A stretch of DNA of 64,000 bases from Lactobacillus sp. CBA3605 (GCF_002970915.1 NZ_CP027190.1:1488001-1552000), one strand, 5' to 3'; positions 44,358 through 53,430 are shown, numbered from the stretch's first letter. The notes: a model not told the origin generated them from the letters alone. Numbers and translations: made by a program.

Positions 44358-44657
44358 ATGACTATCGAACTAAAGCAACAAATTAGTGGAGACCAACAAC
44401 GTGTCGCAATTTTTAAAGCTTTGGCCGACCAAAACCGATTGCGAATTATCCGAGTGCTTTATCAGACGAACCGTGAAATGACTTGCAGTGAGGTAGGTGC
44501 GCAATTAAAGATTAGCAAGTCCACGGTGTCTTATCATTTTAAAGCCTTACGATTAGTTGGTTTAACTAATACACGACGCGTGGCGCAGACGAAATATTTG
44601 TCTTTACGTCCGGCAACGTTTGACCAGTATTTACCTGGATTTTTAAGCACATTATAA
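44358..44657 (+). CDS. ArsR-family winged-helix regulator
   Basis: 99 aa. RVAIFKALADQNRLRIIRVLYQTNREMTCSEVGAQLKISKSTVSYHFKALRLVGL is a typical ArsR DNA-binding domain. The metal-binding box usually reads ELCVCDL; here one Cys (MTCSEV) is present, so metal sensing is doubtful. It precedes a CynX-like transporter by 60 bp; a TTCGA/TCGAA dyad in the gap may be its operator. Confidence 0.88.
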   Translation: MTIELKQQISGDQQRVAIFKALADQNRLRIIRVLYQTNREMTCSEVGAQLKISKSTVSYHFKALRLVGLTNTRRVAQTKYLSLRPATFDQYLPGFLSTL

Positions 44658-44673
44658 TTTTTTTGAAACTTAG

Positions 44674-44689
44674 TTCGATATTTGTCGAA
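44674..44689. promoter_or_regulatory. Candidate ArsR operator
   Basis: TTCGA-TATTTG-TCGAA dyad between the ArsR gene and the CynX-like gene. Confidence 0.45.
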
Positions 44690-44717
44690 TTACGTAAGCT
44701 AAGAGGAGTGGATTTTC

Positions 44718-45905
44718 ATGTTGGACACGCATCAACATAGTCGTTATCTGACTTTAGGCATGATGTTAGCCGCCGCTAATATGCGCTTGCCGATTACGAT
44801 GATGCCAGGGTTAATCAGTAGTTTGAAACGAACTTTAGGTTTACCGAGCTCAATGGCAGGTTTATTGACGACGATCCCGTTGCTGACCTTTGCCGTGATG
44901 TCACCGTTAATTTCACGGTGGGGCCGCCGGTTTGGTAATGAGCTGACCATTTATGTCATGCTTATTATCTTAGCCATCGGCAGTTATTTACGGGTGATTC
45001 CGTCGATTGCCTTGCTATTTTTAGGGACGTTACTGGTTGGAATTGGCGCTGATGGTGGTAATGTCTTGATTCCAGCAATTATTAAGGATAATTTTCCAAC
45101 TAAAATTGGCGTCGCTACCAGTGAGTATACCTTGTCAATGCTACTTGTTGGTGCTTTTGGGACGGGACTTTCTGGCGTACTAGCAGCGTATTGGTCGCTG
45201 CCAGTTACAATGGCAGTTTTATCGGTGCTAGGAATAGTTAACCTAATTGCTTGGGGACCTAATCTGAAATATAATCACCGTGCCGAGCGTCCCACCGTTA
45301 AGCGCCAGGTGAGTGCATCAGCACATGCCAGTGTCTGGCGGTTACCCTTAGCCTGGGTGGTGACGGCGTTCTTTGGGTTACAAGCTTTAGTCTATTATTC
45401 ATTGTTAACGTGGCTACCGACTATTTTAGTGGCGCATGGCTTTACACTAGTTGCCGCTGGAAATTTAGTTACTGTCATGCAATTAAGTGGGCTACCGATG
45501 GCCTACATCGTGCCAGCAACGGCTAACAAAAAAGTTGGGGTGCATGTGATGGTAGCGGTTGTGGGTATTGGCTTTATTGCCGGGATTGCTGGTATTTTGG
45601 TGGCTGGAACTAATTTTGCAGTCGTTGCGGGTTTATGTGTGTTAATCGGTCTCGGCTCAGGTGCGGCTTTTAGCTTGGCAGTGGTGTTCTTTACGCAAAA
45701 AACGACGACTGGTTTTGAAACAGCAGATTTATCAGGCATGGCCCAATCCGCTGGTTATTTACTGGCGGCTTTAGGTCCGGTCGTTTTCGGTTGGTTAGGG
45801 AGTCAGCTTGGTTGGGCACCAGTTCTGTGGTTGGCAATTATTTTTTCAGTGTTACTCACGTTAGCAGGGCTGGTCATACAGCGGCATACGTCAATTTATG
45901 ACTAG
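44718..45905 (+). CDS. CynX/NimT-family MFS transporter
   Basis: 395 aa with about twelve membrane segments. NMRLPITMMPGLISSLKRTLGLPSSMAGLLTTIPLLTFAVMSPL at the N terminus is typical of the cyanate/nitroimidazole (CynX/NimT) family. AGAGGAG precedes the ATG. Probably controlled by the ArsR protein upstream. Substrate unknown. No cyanase or nitroreductase gene is adjacent. Confidence 0.88.
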   Translation: MLDTHQHSRYLTLGMMLAAANMRLPITMMPGLISSLKRTLGLPSSMAGLLTTIPLLTFAVMSPLISRWGRRFGNELTIYVMLIILAIGSYLRVIPSIALLFLGTLLVGIGADGGNVLIPAIIKDNFPTKIGVATSEYTLSMLLVGAFGTGLSGVLAAYWSLPVTMAVLSVLGIVNLIAWGPNLKYNHRAERPTVKRQVSASAHASVWRLPLAWVVTAFFGLQALVYYSLLTWLPTILVAHGFTLVAAGNLVTVMQLSGLPMAYIVPATANKKVGVHVMVAVVGIGFIAGIAGILVAGTNFAVVAGLCVLIGLGSGAAFSLAVVFFTQKTTTGFETADLSGMAQSAGYLLAALGPVVFGWLGSQLGWAPVLWLAIIFSVLLTLAGLVIQRHTSIYD

Positions 45906-46034
45906 GCTGTGTTATTTTATTAAATTAAAAAAATTTGAATTTGCGAACTAATTAGTTGCCTTAGAGTAGGACTAAGGTCTTAAACTGAGCATTGTTACAC
46001 TTAATCAAGCTATCTTAATTAGGAGGGCCCAACA

Positions 46035-46145
46035 ATGGCAGTAATTCAGATTTTAGTCGTTGTTTTGGTTGCGACTGGGCTATTGACCCTTATTGGTGAT
46101 CCGACACGACCACTAGCAACTCAACGGATTAGACGTCGGCATTAA
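46035..46145 (+). CDS. 36-aa single-pass membrane peptide
   Basis: A short gene with an excellent ribosome site (AGGAGGG, 7-nt spacing) before ATG 46035 and a TAA stop. Residues 2-20 (AVIQILVVVLVATGLLTLI) are hydrophobic and the tail RPLATQRIRRRH is basic, predicting one membrane span with a cytoplasmic C terminus. It lies 47 bp before an aldo-keto reductase gene. Function unknown. The strong ribosome site argues that it is real. Confidence 0.65.
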   Translation: MAVIQILVVVLVATGLLTLIGDPTRPLATQRIRRRH

Positions 46146-46192
46146 GTCGATTTTAAATAATTAATTTAATATAGAAATGGAGATTTCTTAAA

Positions 46193-47041
46193 ATGACAGT
46201 AATGACAGATACTTATACCTTAACCAATGGTGTTGAGATTCCACAGGTCGCTTTCGGCACTTGGCAAATTTCAAGTGGTGACACCACGTATCAAGCCGTT
46301 AAAAATGCTTTGGCGGCAGGATATCGGCATATCGATACCGCCTTAGCTTATGGCAATGAACACAGTGTCGGTGAAGCGATTCGTGATGCTGGTATTCCAC
46401 GAGAAGAGATTTTTGTCACGACTAAGTTACCTGCTGAAACAAAGTCTTATCAAGGGACATTAGCGGATTTTGACCAATCACTAAACAATTTAGGCTTGGA
46501 CTATGTTGACTTGTATATTATCCATGCCCCATGGCCATGGGGTCAACTTGGGCGCAACTATGATGAAGCTAATTTAGAAGTTTGGCAAGCGATGGAAGCT
46601 ATTTATCGGAGTGGTCGAGCCAAAGCCATTGGGGTTTCTAATTTTGCCGTTCGGGATTTGAAAAACATTCTGAAACAGGCCGAAGTTAAACCGATGGTTA
46701 ATCAGATTCAATATTATTTAGGTTATACTGAACCTAAAATCACGGCATTTTCGACAGCTAACGGTATGTTGGTTGAAGCTTATTCACCACTAGCAACGGG
46801 TGGACTTTTGCACAATCCGGCAATTCAGCAAGTTGCTGATCACTATCAGGTTAGTGTCCCTCAGTTGGCGTTACGGTTTGTGCTTCAAAATGGCATTTTA
46901 CCGCTACCTAAGGCGATTAATCCGGATCATATTGAAGCCAATACTAAGTTGGACTTTGAAATTAGTGCGGCGGATATGGTGACGCTAAATGCGATGTCGG
47001 TTGTGGATGCCTCCGTCTTTCACAATCCAACCCAGGGTTAA
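46193..47041 (+). CDS. Aldo/keto reductase (AKR family), first of tandem pair
   Basis: 282-aa TIM-barrel oxidoreductase using NADPH. VAFGTWQISSGD, catalytic tetrad residues Asp and Tyr in HIDTALAYGNE, Lys in VTTKLPAETKS and His in LYIIHAPWPWG, then IGVSNFAVRDL and the cofactor-binding LPKAINPDHIEAN. Resembles 2,5-diketo-gluconate reductase-type enzymes; substrate unassigned. ATGGAGA precedes the ATG. A second, only distantly related AKR gene follows 96 bp later. Confidence 0.92.
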   Translation: MTVMTDTYTLTNGVEIPQVAFGTWQISSGDTTYQAVKNALAAGYRHIDTALAYGNEHSVGEAIRDAGIPREEIFVTTKLPAETKSYQGTLADFDQSLNNLGLDYVDLYIIHAPWPWGQLGRNYDEANLEVWQAMEAIYRSGRAKAIGVSNFAVRDLKNILKQAEVKPMVNQIQYYLGYTEPKITAFSTANGMLVEAYSPLATGGLLHNPAIQQVADHYQVSVPQLALRFVLQNGILPLPKAINPDHIEANTKLDFEISAADMVTLNAMSVVDASVFHNPTQG

Positions 47042-47137
47042 AAATTTGCGGGTCAAATAATTGACCTGACCCCGGTGACAGGGACTACACTAAGACTTGT
47101 AAATGAAGGCAATAAAAAATGATAGGAGCAAAATTCG

Positions 47138-48010
47138 ATGGCAACAATTAATGCCGCTAATGCGGGCACTTATGCATTTGATGATAATTTTAAGGTGAAT
47201 CGGTTAGGTTATGGGACCATGCAATTAACTGGCCCTGGAACCTGGGGCCCTTACAAAGACCCTGAAGAGGGGATTAAAGTCGTTAAAAAAGCCCTTGATT
47301 ATGGGATTAACTTTTTTGATACTGCGGATTCTTATGGGCCTTGGTTTGCCGATCGGTATTTAGCAGCCGGTTTAAAGGGTGCTGCTAACCGGGATCAAAT
47401 CTTTATTTCGGATAAAGTTGGTCAAACTCGGCAAGGACCAAATATTTGGACGCCACATGGTGAAGCTAATTATTTGCGGCAACAAGTCGAAGTGTCCATG
47501 ATGACCTTGGGCTTAGACCATGAAGACTTGGTATTCTTGCATCGAATTGACAGTCATTTTTCAGTGGCTGAACAAGTCGGTGAATTGAAAAAGCTACAAA
47601 CTGAAGGCAAAATCAAGCATATCGGTTTGAGCCAGGTCTCGGTTGCTCAAATCAAGGAAGCGCAAAAAGTTGCCAAAATTGATGCGATTGAAAACTTGTA
47701 TAATGTTGCTGATCATCATGATGATGACGTGGTTGATTATGCGGCTGAACAAGGCATGGCTTTCTTGCCTTGGTTCCCATTAGCCACTGGTCAATTAGCA
47801 CAACCAGGTAGTGCGTTGAGTACAATGGCTGAAAAATATCAAGTAAGTCCTGCGCAAATTGCTTTAGCTTGGTTATTGAAGCGGTCGGCAAATATTTTAC
47901 CAATTCCTGGGACCAGTTCTGTAGCTCATTTGGCGGATAATGTCGCTGCTGCTAACGTCGACTTGACGACAGCTGATTTCAACGAACTAAGTCAATTAAG
48001 TCTTAAATAA
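47138..48010 (+). CDS. Aldo/keto reductase, second of tandem pair (pyridoxal reductase-like)
   Basis: 290 aa. LGYGTMQLTGPGTWGPYKDPEE at the N terminus and INFFDTADSYGPWFADRYLAAGLKG (Asp/Tyr) resemble the PdxI/YajO-type group; Lys in FISDKVGQ and His in LVFLHRID complete the tetrad, and LPIPGTSSVAHLADN binds NADP. AGGAGC lies before the ATG. Paralogous in fold but not a recent duplicate of the upstream AKR. Followed by a strong terminator. Confidence 0.9.
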   Translation: MATINAANAGTYAFDDNFKVNRLGYGTMQLTGPGTWGPYKDPEEGIKVVKKALDYGINFFDTADSYGPWFADRYLAAGLKGAANRDQIFISDKVGQTRQGPNIWTPHGEANYLRQQVEVSMMTLGLDHEDLVFLHRIDSHFSVAEQVGELKKLQTEGKIKHIGLSQVSVAQIKEAQKVAKIDAIENLYNVADHHDDDVVDYAAEQGMAFLPWFPLATGQLAQPGSALSTMAEKYQVSPAQIALAWLLKRSANILPIPGTSSVAHLADNVAAANVDLTTADFNELSQLSLK

Positions 48011-48016
48011 ACGGTT

Positions 48017-48049
48017 AGCGTTTGGGGTCAAGTCCAAACGCTTTTTTTT
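48017..48049 (+). terminator. Terminator after the aldo/keto reductases
   Basis: AGCGTTTGG and CCAAACGCT arms with an 8-nt loop and eight T. Confidence 0.95.
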
Positions 48050-48119
48050 GCGCTTGTTTTCGAGCCCCAATTACGTTTAAAATAAAGAAAGCTTAAGTTG
48101 AAAGAGGATGAATAATCAG

Positions 48120-48575
48120 ATGAAGACACGTCTCGAAAGTACGACACCGATGATTTATTTGGCAGGGCCTTGGTTTACAGCGGGGCAACCCGAACGGTTA
48201 GCGAAGATTGAACAGCTCATGAATGAGTTAGAATTAACGTATTACAGTCCACGCCTAGATGGGATCGATCTCACGCCGGATGCAACTGACGCCGACCGTA
48301 ATGCCGTCTTTGATGACAACGTGGCGCATTTGAAACAAGCTAAGCTAGTCGTTGCAGTCGTGGATGGTTTTGATACGGGGACCATCTGGGAGACTGGTAC
48401 GGCCTTTGGACTGGACATTCCAGTGGCTTACTACGCTGAAACTTTAGCCGATGGGACCTTTAATGTAATGTTGGCGAAATCGGGTAAAGCGACGGTTCAG
48501 AATATGGCTGATTTGAAGACATTCTTACTGGATCCGACAAGTGATGATTTTCAGTATACCGGTGCAATTCGGTAA
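48120..48575 (+). CDS. Nucleoside 2-deoxyribosyltransferase
   Basis: 151 aa from ATG 48120, 11 nt after AAAGAGG; the ATG at 48108 abuts that site. Family features: MIYLAGPWFTAGQPERL, SPRLDGIDL, VFDDNVAHLKQAKLVVAVVDGFDTGTIWETGTAFGL with the catalytic Glu in WETG and two conserved Asp. It exchanges nucleobases between deoxyribonucleosides in purine/pyrimidine salvage, a pathway typical of lactobacilli. Cytoplasmic; single gene. Confidence 0.93.
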   Translation: MKTRLESTTPMIYLAGPWFTAGQPERLAKIEQLMNELELTYYSPRLDGIDLTPDATDADRNAVFDDNVAHLKQAKLVVAVVDGFDTGTIWETGTAFGLDIPVAYYAETLADGTFNVMLAKSGKATVQNMADLKTFLLDPTSDDFQYTGAIR

Positions 48576-48586
48576 ATTTCATATAA

Positions 48587-48636
48587 TATAAATAACGCCA
48601 TTCTGACAAATTTTTGTCAGAATGGCGTTATTTATA
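48587..48636. terminator. Long bidirectional terminator
   Basis: Arms of about 22 bases, including AACGCCATTCTGACA and TGTCAGAATGGCGTT, with A/T-rich flanks on both sides, between convergent genes. Confidence 0.93.
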
Positions 48637-48653
48637 TTAAGCAGATTTTTAGA

Positions 48654-49469
48654 CTAATCTAAACTTTTATCAAGAATTGAACGTAGAACTTTCTCACGTA
48701 GTGCAACTGCATCTACTTGGTTACGATTTTCATAGCCTTGAGTGAGCACATCACAAATGTATAGCTGTGAAATCCGTCCAGCAACAGACCCGCCATTTAA
48801 AAATTCTTCGATGGCTGTTTGTAAAACAACATCACCGAGTTGAGCGACAGGACTATTTAAATTATTGGTAATCGCAATCACTTTAGCATGATTATTTTTG
48901 GCAATTTTTAGCGCATCATAAGTATCTTTAGTTCGGCCGGTTAGAGACAGACCGATAACTAAATCAGTTGACTTAAATAATGAGGCAACTTGCGCCTGAA
49001 TATGTGGGTCACTAACGGGGGTCGCTTGAACGCCCACCCGCAAAAGGATTGAAGCAAATGACTCACTTACTTGGGCACTACCACCAACACCAAAAATATA
49101 AATTGATTTAGCCTGACTCAGCAAATCAATAGCCTGGTTTAGTCGACTAGGATCAATTAATTGGGCAGTCGCAGTTAAAGCATCTTGTAGATGGCGATTA
49201 ATATCATCATAGTAATCAGCTGGTCGGGTCTGTTCCTTTTGAGTAAAATCCTCTTTAGCAATTTCGATTTTGAAGTCAGAAAAGCCACTAAAGCCTAATT
49301 TTTGACAAAACCGAATAATGGTTGCATCACCAACTTTAGTTGCCATTTTGATATCACTCATTGTAGCGTACATTAGTTGACTACCAACTTTTAAGACGTA
49401 GTCGGCAACTTTTTTTTCTGAACGGGTTAGCGTTTCATACTGTTCATGAATTAAGTAATCATAGCGCAA
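48654..49469 (-). CDS. RpiR-family regulator with SIS domain
   Basis: 271 aa, TTG start at 49469 behind AAGGATGG. N-terminal HTH (EKKVADYVLKVGSQLMYATMSDIKMATKVGDATIIRFCQKLGFSGFSDFKIEIA) and C-terminal SIS domain (IYIFGVGGSAQVSESFASILLRVG, LVIGLSLTGRTKDTYDALKIA) that binds a phosphosugar. Divergent from nanE and a PTS, so it probably senses ManNAc-6-P or GlcNAc-6-P and controls that operon. Two dyads in the intergenic region are candidate operators. Confidence 0.9.
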   Translation of the reverse strand: MRYDYLIHEQYETLTRSEKKVADYVLKVGSQLMYATMSDIKMATKVGDATIIRFCQKLGFSGFSDFKIEIAKEDFTQKEQTRPADYYDDINRHLQDALTATAQLIDPSRLNQAIDLLSQAKSIYIFGVGGSAQVSESFASILLRVGVQATPVSDPHIQAQVASLFKSTDLVIGLSLTGRTKDTYDALKIAKNNHAKVIAITNNLNSPVAQLGDVVLQTAIEEFLNGGSVAGRISQLYICDVLTQGYENRNQVDAVALREKVLRSILDKSLD

Positions 49470-49525
49470 CAGGTATCACCATCCTTATGGGGAATATTAT
49501 ACGCTATTCTAAATAAAATTAAATT

Positions 49526-49538
49526 GGAGTATTACTCC
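49526..49538. promoter_or_regulatory. Candidate RpiR operator 1
   Basis: GGAGTATTACTCC, a perfect 13-bp dyad, upstream of the nanE promoter and near the rpiR-type start. Confidence 0.55.
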
Positions 49539-49548
49539 GCAAAATCAA

Positions 49549-49562
49549 ATAAAGCGCTTTAC
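49549..49562 (+). promoter_or_regulatory. cre-like site overlapping the nanE -35
   Basis: Core AAAGCGCTTT inside ATAAAGCGCTTTAC; outer bases deviate from TGWAANCGNTNWCA. It overlaps the -35 hexamer, so CcpA binding would block transcription. Confidence 0.6.
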
Positions 49563-49586
49563 ATTATCCAAAACAGCTGTTATATT
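49558..49586 (+). promoter_or_regulatory. nanE-PTS operon promoter
   Basis: TTTACA (49558-49563), 17-bp spacer, TATATT (49581-49586). Confidence 0.75.
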
Positions 49587-49589
49587 TTA

Positions 49590-49608
49590 TTTGGAGATAA
49601 AATCCAAA
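49590..49608. promoter_or_regulatory. Candidate RpiR operator 2
   Basis: TTTGGA-GATAAAA-TCCAAA dyad located at about the transcription start of nanE; a repressor here would block initiation. Confidence 0.55.
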
Positions 49609-49636
49609 AAGATTATTTATGGAGGAAATATGGATA

Positions 49637-50326
49637 ATGGAAAAATCACAATTTTTATCACAAATTAAAAATGGTCTCATTGTTTCTTGCCAAGCATTAC
49701 CGGGTGAACCGTTGTACACAAAGACTGGTGGGGTGATGCCACTGTTAGCAAGTGCCGCACAACAGGCCGGAGCAGTCGGAATTCGAGCAAATTCAATTCG
49801 GGATATCAAGGAAATTCAAGGAGTCGTTGATTTACCAATTATTGGCATTATAAAAAAAGACTATCTGCCAGAGAAGCCATTCATTACAGCAACCATGCAA
49901 GAAGTTGATGCGTTAGTTGCGGCCGGGGTTGAAGTAGTTGCGTTTGATTGTACTAATCGTCAACGTCATGATGGGCTAACCGTGACGGCTTTTATTCAGC
50001 AAGTTAAAGCCAAGTATCCTGATCAATTATTGATGGCTGATATTTCAACTTTTGATGAAGGGATAACTGCTTGGCAACAAGGGATTGATCTTGTCGGGAC
50101 CACGCTTAGTGGCTATACAGAAGAAAGTCCTAAATTAATTGGCCCTGACATTGATCTGATTAATAAGCTGGTAGCTGGCGGGGTTGACGTGATTGCTGAA
50201 GGTCGTATTCATAGTCCCGAACAAGCGAAGGTCGTTCATAGTTTAGGTGTGGCTGGAATGGTAGTTGGTGGGGCAATTACTCGGCCCTTAGAGATTGCGA
50301 CGCGTTTTATTCAAGCAATCAAATAA
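49637..50326 (+). CDS. nanE: N-acetylmannosamine-6-phosphate 2-epimerase NanE
   Basis: 229 aa from ATG 49637, 11 nt after GGAGG; the ATG at 49619 overlaps that site. TIM barrel converting ManNAc-6-P to GlcNAc-6-P. Family motifs: [77 protein letters not shown] and [11 protein letters not shown], including the conserved Lys and Glu. First gene of an operon with a PTS; no neuraminate lyase is present, so ManNAc rather than sialic acid may be the imported sugar. Confidence 0.95.
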   Translation: MEKSQFLSQIKNGLIVSCQALPGEPLYTKTGGVMPLLASAAQQAGAVGIRANSIRDIKEIQGVVDLPIIGIIKKDYLPEKPFITATMQEVDALVAAGVEVVAFDCTNRQRHDGLTVTAFIQQVKAKYPDQLLMADISTFDEGITAWQQGIDLVGTTLSGYTEESPKLIGPDIDLINKLVAGGVDVIAEGRIHSPEQAKVVHSLGVAGMVVGGAITRPLEIATRFIQAIK

Positions 50327-50346
50327 CTTTTTAGGAGGATTGAAAA

Positions 50347-51846
50347 ATGTTTAAACAATTTTCTAAGCTGGGTCAAGCTTTTATGTTGCCAATTGCCATT
50401 TTACCCGCAGCAGGATTGTTACTTGGATTAGGCGGGGCTTTAACGAATAAAAGTGCGCTGACGGCGTACCCTTTCTTGGATGTTAGTTGGCTACAAACTA
50501 TTCTAAAAGTAATGAATTTTGCAGGAAATGCTGTTTTTGCTAATATTGCGCTAATCTTTACAGTTGGGATTGCAGTTGGTTTAGCAAAAGGAGATAAAGG
50601 CACAGCAGGGTTGTCTGGGGCTGTAGCGTACCTAGTGTATACCGCTACAATCAGTGGATTATTACAATTGTTTTCAGCCAAAGATGCTGCAATTGATACG
50701 GGTGTTTTAGGTTCCATTGTCGTTGGTGGGGTAGTTGCCTATTTACATAACCGCTACCGTAAAATTGAATTACCACAATTTTTAGGTTTCTTTGGTGGAT
50801 CAAGGTTCATTCCCATTGTTTCTTCCTTTGCAGCAATCGTTCTAGGCATGATTTTTTACTTAATTTGGCCACCGATTCAGGGATGGTTAGTGGTTGCGGG
50901 TAAAGAAATCGCAACCTTAGGTAGTATCGGCACTTTTTTATATGGATTCTTACTTCGCTTGCTTGGTGCGGTTGGTCTGCATCATACTATCTATCCTATG
51001 TTTTGGTACACCTCTTTGGGCGGAACTGAAGTTGTAGCTGGTCATACGATTCAAGGGGCACAGAACATTTTCTTTGCTCAATTAGCTGACCCTAATCATA
51101 CGGGGTTGTTCACCTATGGCACACGATTCTTTGCTGGTCGGTTTGCAACAATGATGTTTGGCCTACCAGCTGCGGCGTTAGCAATGTATCATGCCATTCC
51201 AAAACGTAATCGCAAACAAAATGGTGGCTTGTATTTTAGCGGCGCTTTGACATCGTTTTTAACGGGTATTACTGAACCTTTAGAGTATACATTTTTATTT
51301 GTTGCACCCTGGTTATATGTTATTCATGCGTTCTTAGACGGCTGTTCTTTCTTTGTTGCTGATATTTTAAATATTCGAATTGGTAATTCTTTTTCCGGTG
51401 GTTTGATTGATTATTTACTCTTTGGTGTGCTACAAGGTCAAGATAGGACTCATTGGATGTATGTTATTCCTTATGGGATTGCTTGGGCATTCATTTACTA
51501 CTTTGTTTTTTCATTTTGTATTAGAAAATTTAAAGTTGCTATTCCAGGAATGGTAGATGCCGATAGCACTAGTGTAGCAGAATCCAGCAGTAGCGATAGT
51601 GATTTAAATACGCAATCGCAAATAATCATTGACGCATTGGGCGGTGCGACGAATATTGAATCAATTGAAGCTTGTGCGACGCGACTACGTATTGCGGTTA
51701 AAGATAGTGGTCTAGTTGATAAAACACAGCTGAAATCATTAGGTGCAACTGCTGTTCTTGAAATGGGCGGCGGTATCCAAGCTGTTTTTGGTGGTAAAGC
51801 AGATTTGTATAGTCAAGAGATTAATCAGATTTTAGGTACCGATTAG
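50347..51846 (+). CDS. PTS sugar transporter EIICB (glucose/N-acetylhexosamine family)
   Basis: 499 aa. The EIIC domain covers ~1-400 (KLGQAFMLPIAILPAAGLLLGLGGAL, FWYTSLGG, GITEPLEYTFLFVAPWLY), with several membrane segments. The C-terminal EIIB domain begins near residue 425; its phosphorylated Cys is in IEACATRLRIAV. Glucose-type PTS; the neighbour NanE points to N-acetylmannosamine or a related amino sugar. EIIA is encoded separately 13 bp downstream. AGGAGG precedes the ATG. Confidence 0.93.
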   Translation: MFKQFSKLGQAFMLPIAILPAAGLLLGLGGALTNKSALTAYPFLDVSWLQTILKVMNFAGNAVFANIALIFTVGIAVGLAKGDKGTAGLSGAVAYLVYTATISGLLQLFSAKDAAIDTGVLGSIVVGGVVAYLHNRYRKIELPQFLGFFGGSRFIPIVSSFAAIVLGMIFYLIWPPIQGWLVVAGKEIATLGSIGTFLYGFLLRLLGAVGLHHTIYPMFWYTSLGGTEVVAGHTIQGAQNIFFAQLADPNHTGLFTYGTRFFAGRFATMMFGLPAAALAMYHAIPKRNRKQNGGLYFSGALTSFLTGITEPLEYTFLFVAPWLYVIHAFLDGCSFFVADILNIRIGNSFSGGLIDYLLFGVLQGQDRTHWMYVIPYGIAWAFIYYFVFSFCIRKFKVAIPGMVDADSTSVAESSSSDSDLNTQSQIIIDALGGATNIESIEACATRLRIAVKDSGLVDKTQLKSLGATAVLEMGGGIQAVFGGKADLYSQEINQILGTD

Positions 51847-51859
51847 GAGGAAAAATAAA

Positions 51860-52345
51860 ATGTTTAAATTTTTAAAGAAAAAAGTAGCGTTAAAGTTAGC
51901 GGCACCAGTTGATGGTCAAATAGTGGCGTTAGAAAATGTGAACGATCCTGTTTTTTCACAGAAATTAATGGGAGAAGGTTTTGGTGTTCAGCCAACCAGT
52001 GGTCAAGTGTATGCGCCGATTAATGGTACGATTACTAGTGTGTTTAAAACTAAACATGCCATTGGTCTAACCACGCCGGAAGGATTAGAAGTATTAATAC
52101 ACATTGGTTTGGATACGGTTGAATTGAATGGTGCACCATTCAGCATCGAGGTTCAAAAAAATGATCAGGTCACTCCTAAGGCTGTCTTAGCGGATGTCGA
52201 TTTTGATCAGATTAAAGCCGCTGGTAAAGAGACAGTTGTATTAACGTTGGTTACTAATTCTGCGACACAGTTAGCCGGTTTAACACCGATTATCACGCAA
52301 CCGATTAAACATGGGGCGGAAGTCACTAGTCTAACCCTAAAATAA
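51860..52345 (+). CDS. PTS EIIA component, glucose (Crr) type
   Basis: 161 aa. LAAPVDGQIVALENVNDPVFSQKLMGEGFGVQP and the phosphorylation-site His in VLIHIGLDTVELNG are diagnostic of EIIA-Glc. It relays phosphate from HPr to the EIIB domain of the upstream transporter. AGGAGG precedes the ATG. Third and last gene of the operon; a hairpin follows. Confidence 0.94.
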   Translation: MFKFLKKKVALKLAAPVDGQIVALENVNDPVFSQKLMGEGFGVQPTSGQVYAPINGTITSVFKTKHAIGLTTPEGLEVLIHIGLDTVELNGAPFSIEVQKNDQVTPKAVLADVDFDQIKAAGKETVVLTLVTNSATQLAGLTPIITQPIKHGAEVTSLTLK

Positions 52346-52356
52346 AGTACCAAAAA

Positions 52357-52391
52357 GGCTGCTTAATCAGATTTTGATCAAGCAGCCCTTT
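52357..52391 (+). terminator. Terminator of the nanE-PTS operon
   Basis: GGCTGCTT and AAGCAGCC with inner ATCA/TGAT pairs; short T-tract (CTTT). Confidence 0.7.
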
Positions 52392-52485
52392 AAGTTGAAA
52401 CTAAATAAGCTAATAAAAAGACTAAGTTCATTAAGGCGAGTTAAAGAACTAGCTGGTTGCTGTCGTTTGAGTGGTATTTTAACGC

Positions 52486-53301
52486 TCAGTCAGTTAATTT
52501 GAAGAAGTCCTGAAGATAAACTGCGACGCCGTCTTGAGTATTGGGTAAAGTGACGGCCGTGGCTGCCTGCTTCACGATGTCAGGGGCATTTCCCATGGCA
52601 ATGCTGTAATCGGCGACCTGAAACATCCCTAAGTCATTCAAGCCATCGCCAAAAACTAAGGTGTGCGCACGATCAATGCCAGTAGCCTGTTGAATGGTGG
52701 TGATGGCACTGGCTTTATCAACGCCCTGCGGAATCAGTTCTAAATTATTAGTATTGGAGCTAGATAAATTTAGCTGGGTCTGGTGGCCTAACTCAGCACG
52801 GATGGCAGCTAATTTACTGGGGTCACCATAAGCAATGGCATTAGTGACGTAACCAGCGAGATTAGGCAAGTATTCCGGGCCAATCAGTGGCAAAGCGTTT
52901 AAATCGGGCATCGTGGTGACATTGGCCTGGGCAGCGTCTGCCTGATAAGGGGGTTCGTCGCCAGTGTAATATAAACGGTCGGTTTCAAAGAAAAAGACTT
53001 TGCAGTCGTGACCCAAGACTGTCTGGTAAATCGTCGTTAATTGGGCTGCTGACAAGTAAGCGGTTTGTAATTGGTCGCCGAGTTCAAAAGTTGCGCCATT
53101 AGCGGCGATGATTTTAACGGGTCCGCCAATTTGTTCTGCGGCTTGTCGTGCCAGTGGTAGCATGCGACCGGTAGCGATATAAAAATGGTGACCGCGGGCC
53201 ATCACTTGATTGAGTGTTTGCTGAGTTACTGTTGTCAGGTGGGTATGGTCAATCATGAGCGTCCCGTCGACGTCAGAAAAGATTAAATAAGGTGTCATCA
53301 T
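52486..53301 (-). CDS. Cof-type HAD-superfamily phosphatase
   Basis: 271 aa from ATG 53301, eight bases after AGGAG; the GTG at 53310 abuts that site. Motif I is FSDVDGTLM (nucleophile Asp), motif II IATGR, motif III Lys in GVDKASAI, motif IV VFGDGLNDLGMF. The C2-type cap places it in the Cof/YidA group of sugar-phosphate or FMN phosphatases. Substrate unknown. Monocistronic, divergent from oleate hydratase. Confidence 0.92.
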   Translation of the reverse strand: MMTPYLIFSDVDGTLMIDHTHLTTVTQQTLNQVMARGHHFYIATGRMLPLARQAAEQIGGPVKIIAANGATFELGDQLQTAYLSAAQLTTIYQTVLGHDCKVFFFETDRLYYTGDEPPYQADAAQANVTTMPDLNALPLIGPEYLPNLAGYVTNAIAYGDPSKLAAIRAELGHQTQLNLSSSNTNNLELIPQGVDKASAITTIQQATGIDRAHTLVFGDGLNDLGMFQVADYSIAMGNAPDIVKQAATAVTLPNTQDGVAVYLQDFFKLTD

Positions 53302-53430
53302 TAACGTCACTCCTATAAAGCTATTATACTAGAAGTTGGCAGGCGTCAGGGAAATTACTGAAAAACATCACGGTAAAAACTTAAATTAGGTGTAAATTGA
53401 TGAAAGTAATAGATTTTTTTCAGTTCAAAC

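Noticed and set aside
47052..47075. GGGTCA/TGACC dyad between the two aldo/keto reductase genes
   Set aside because: Short stem and no T-tract; not supported as a terminator.
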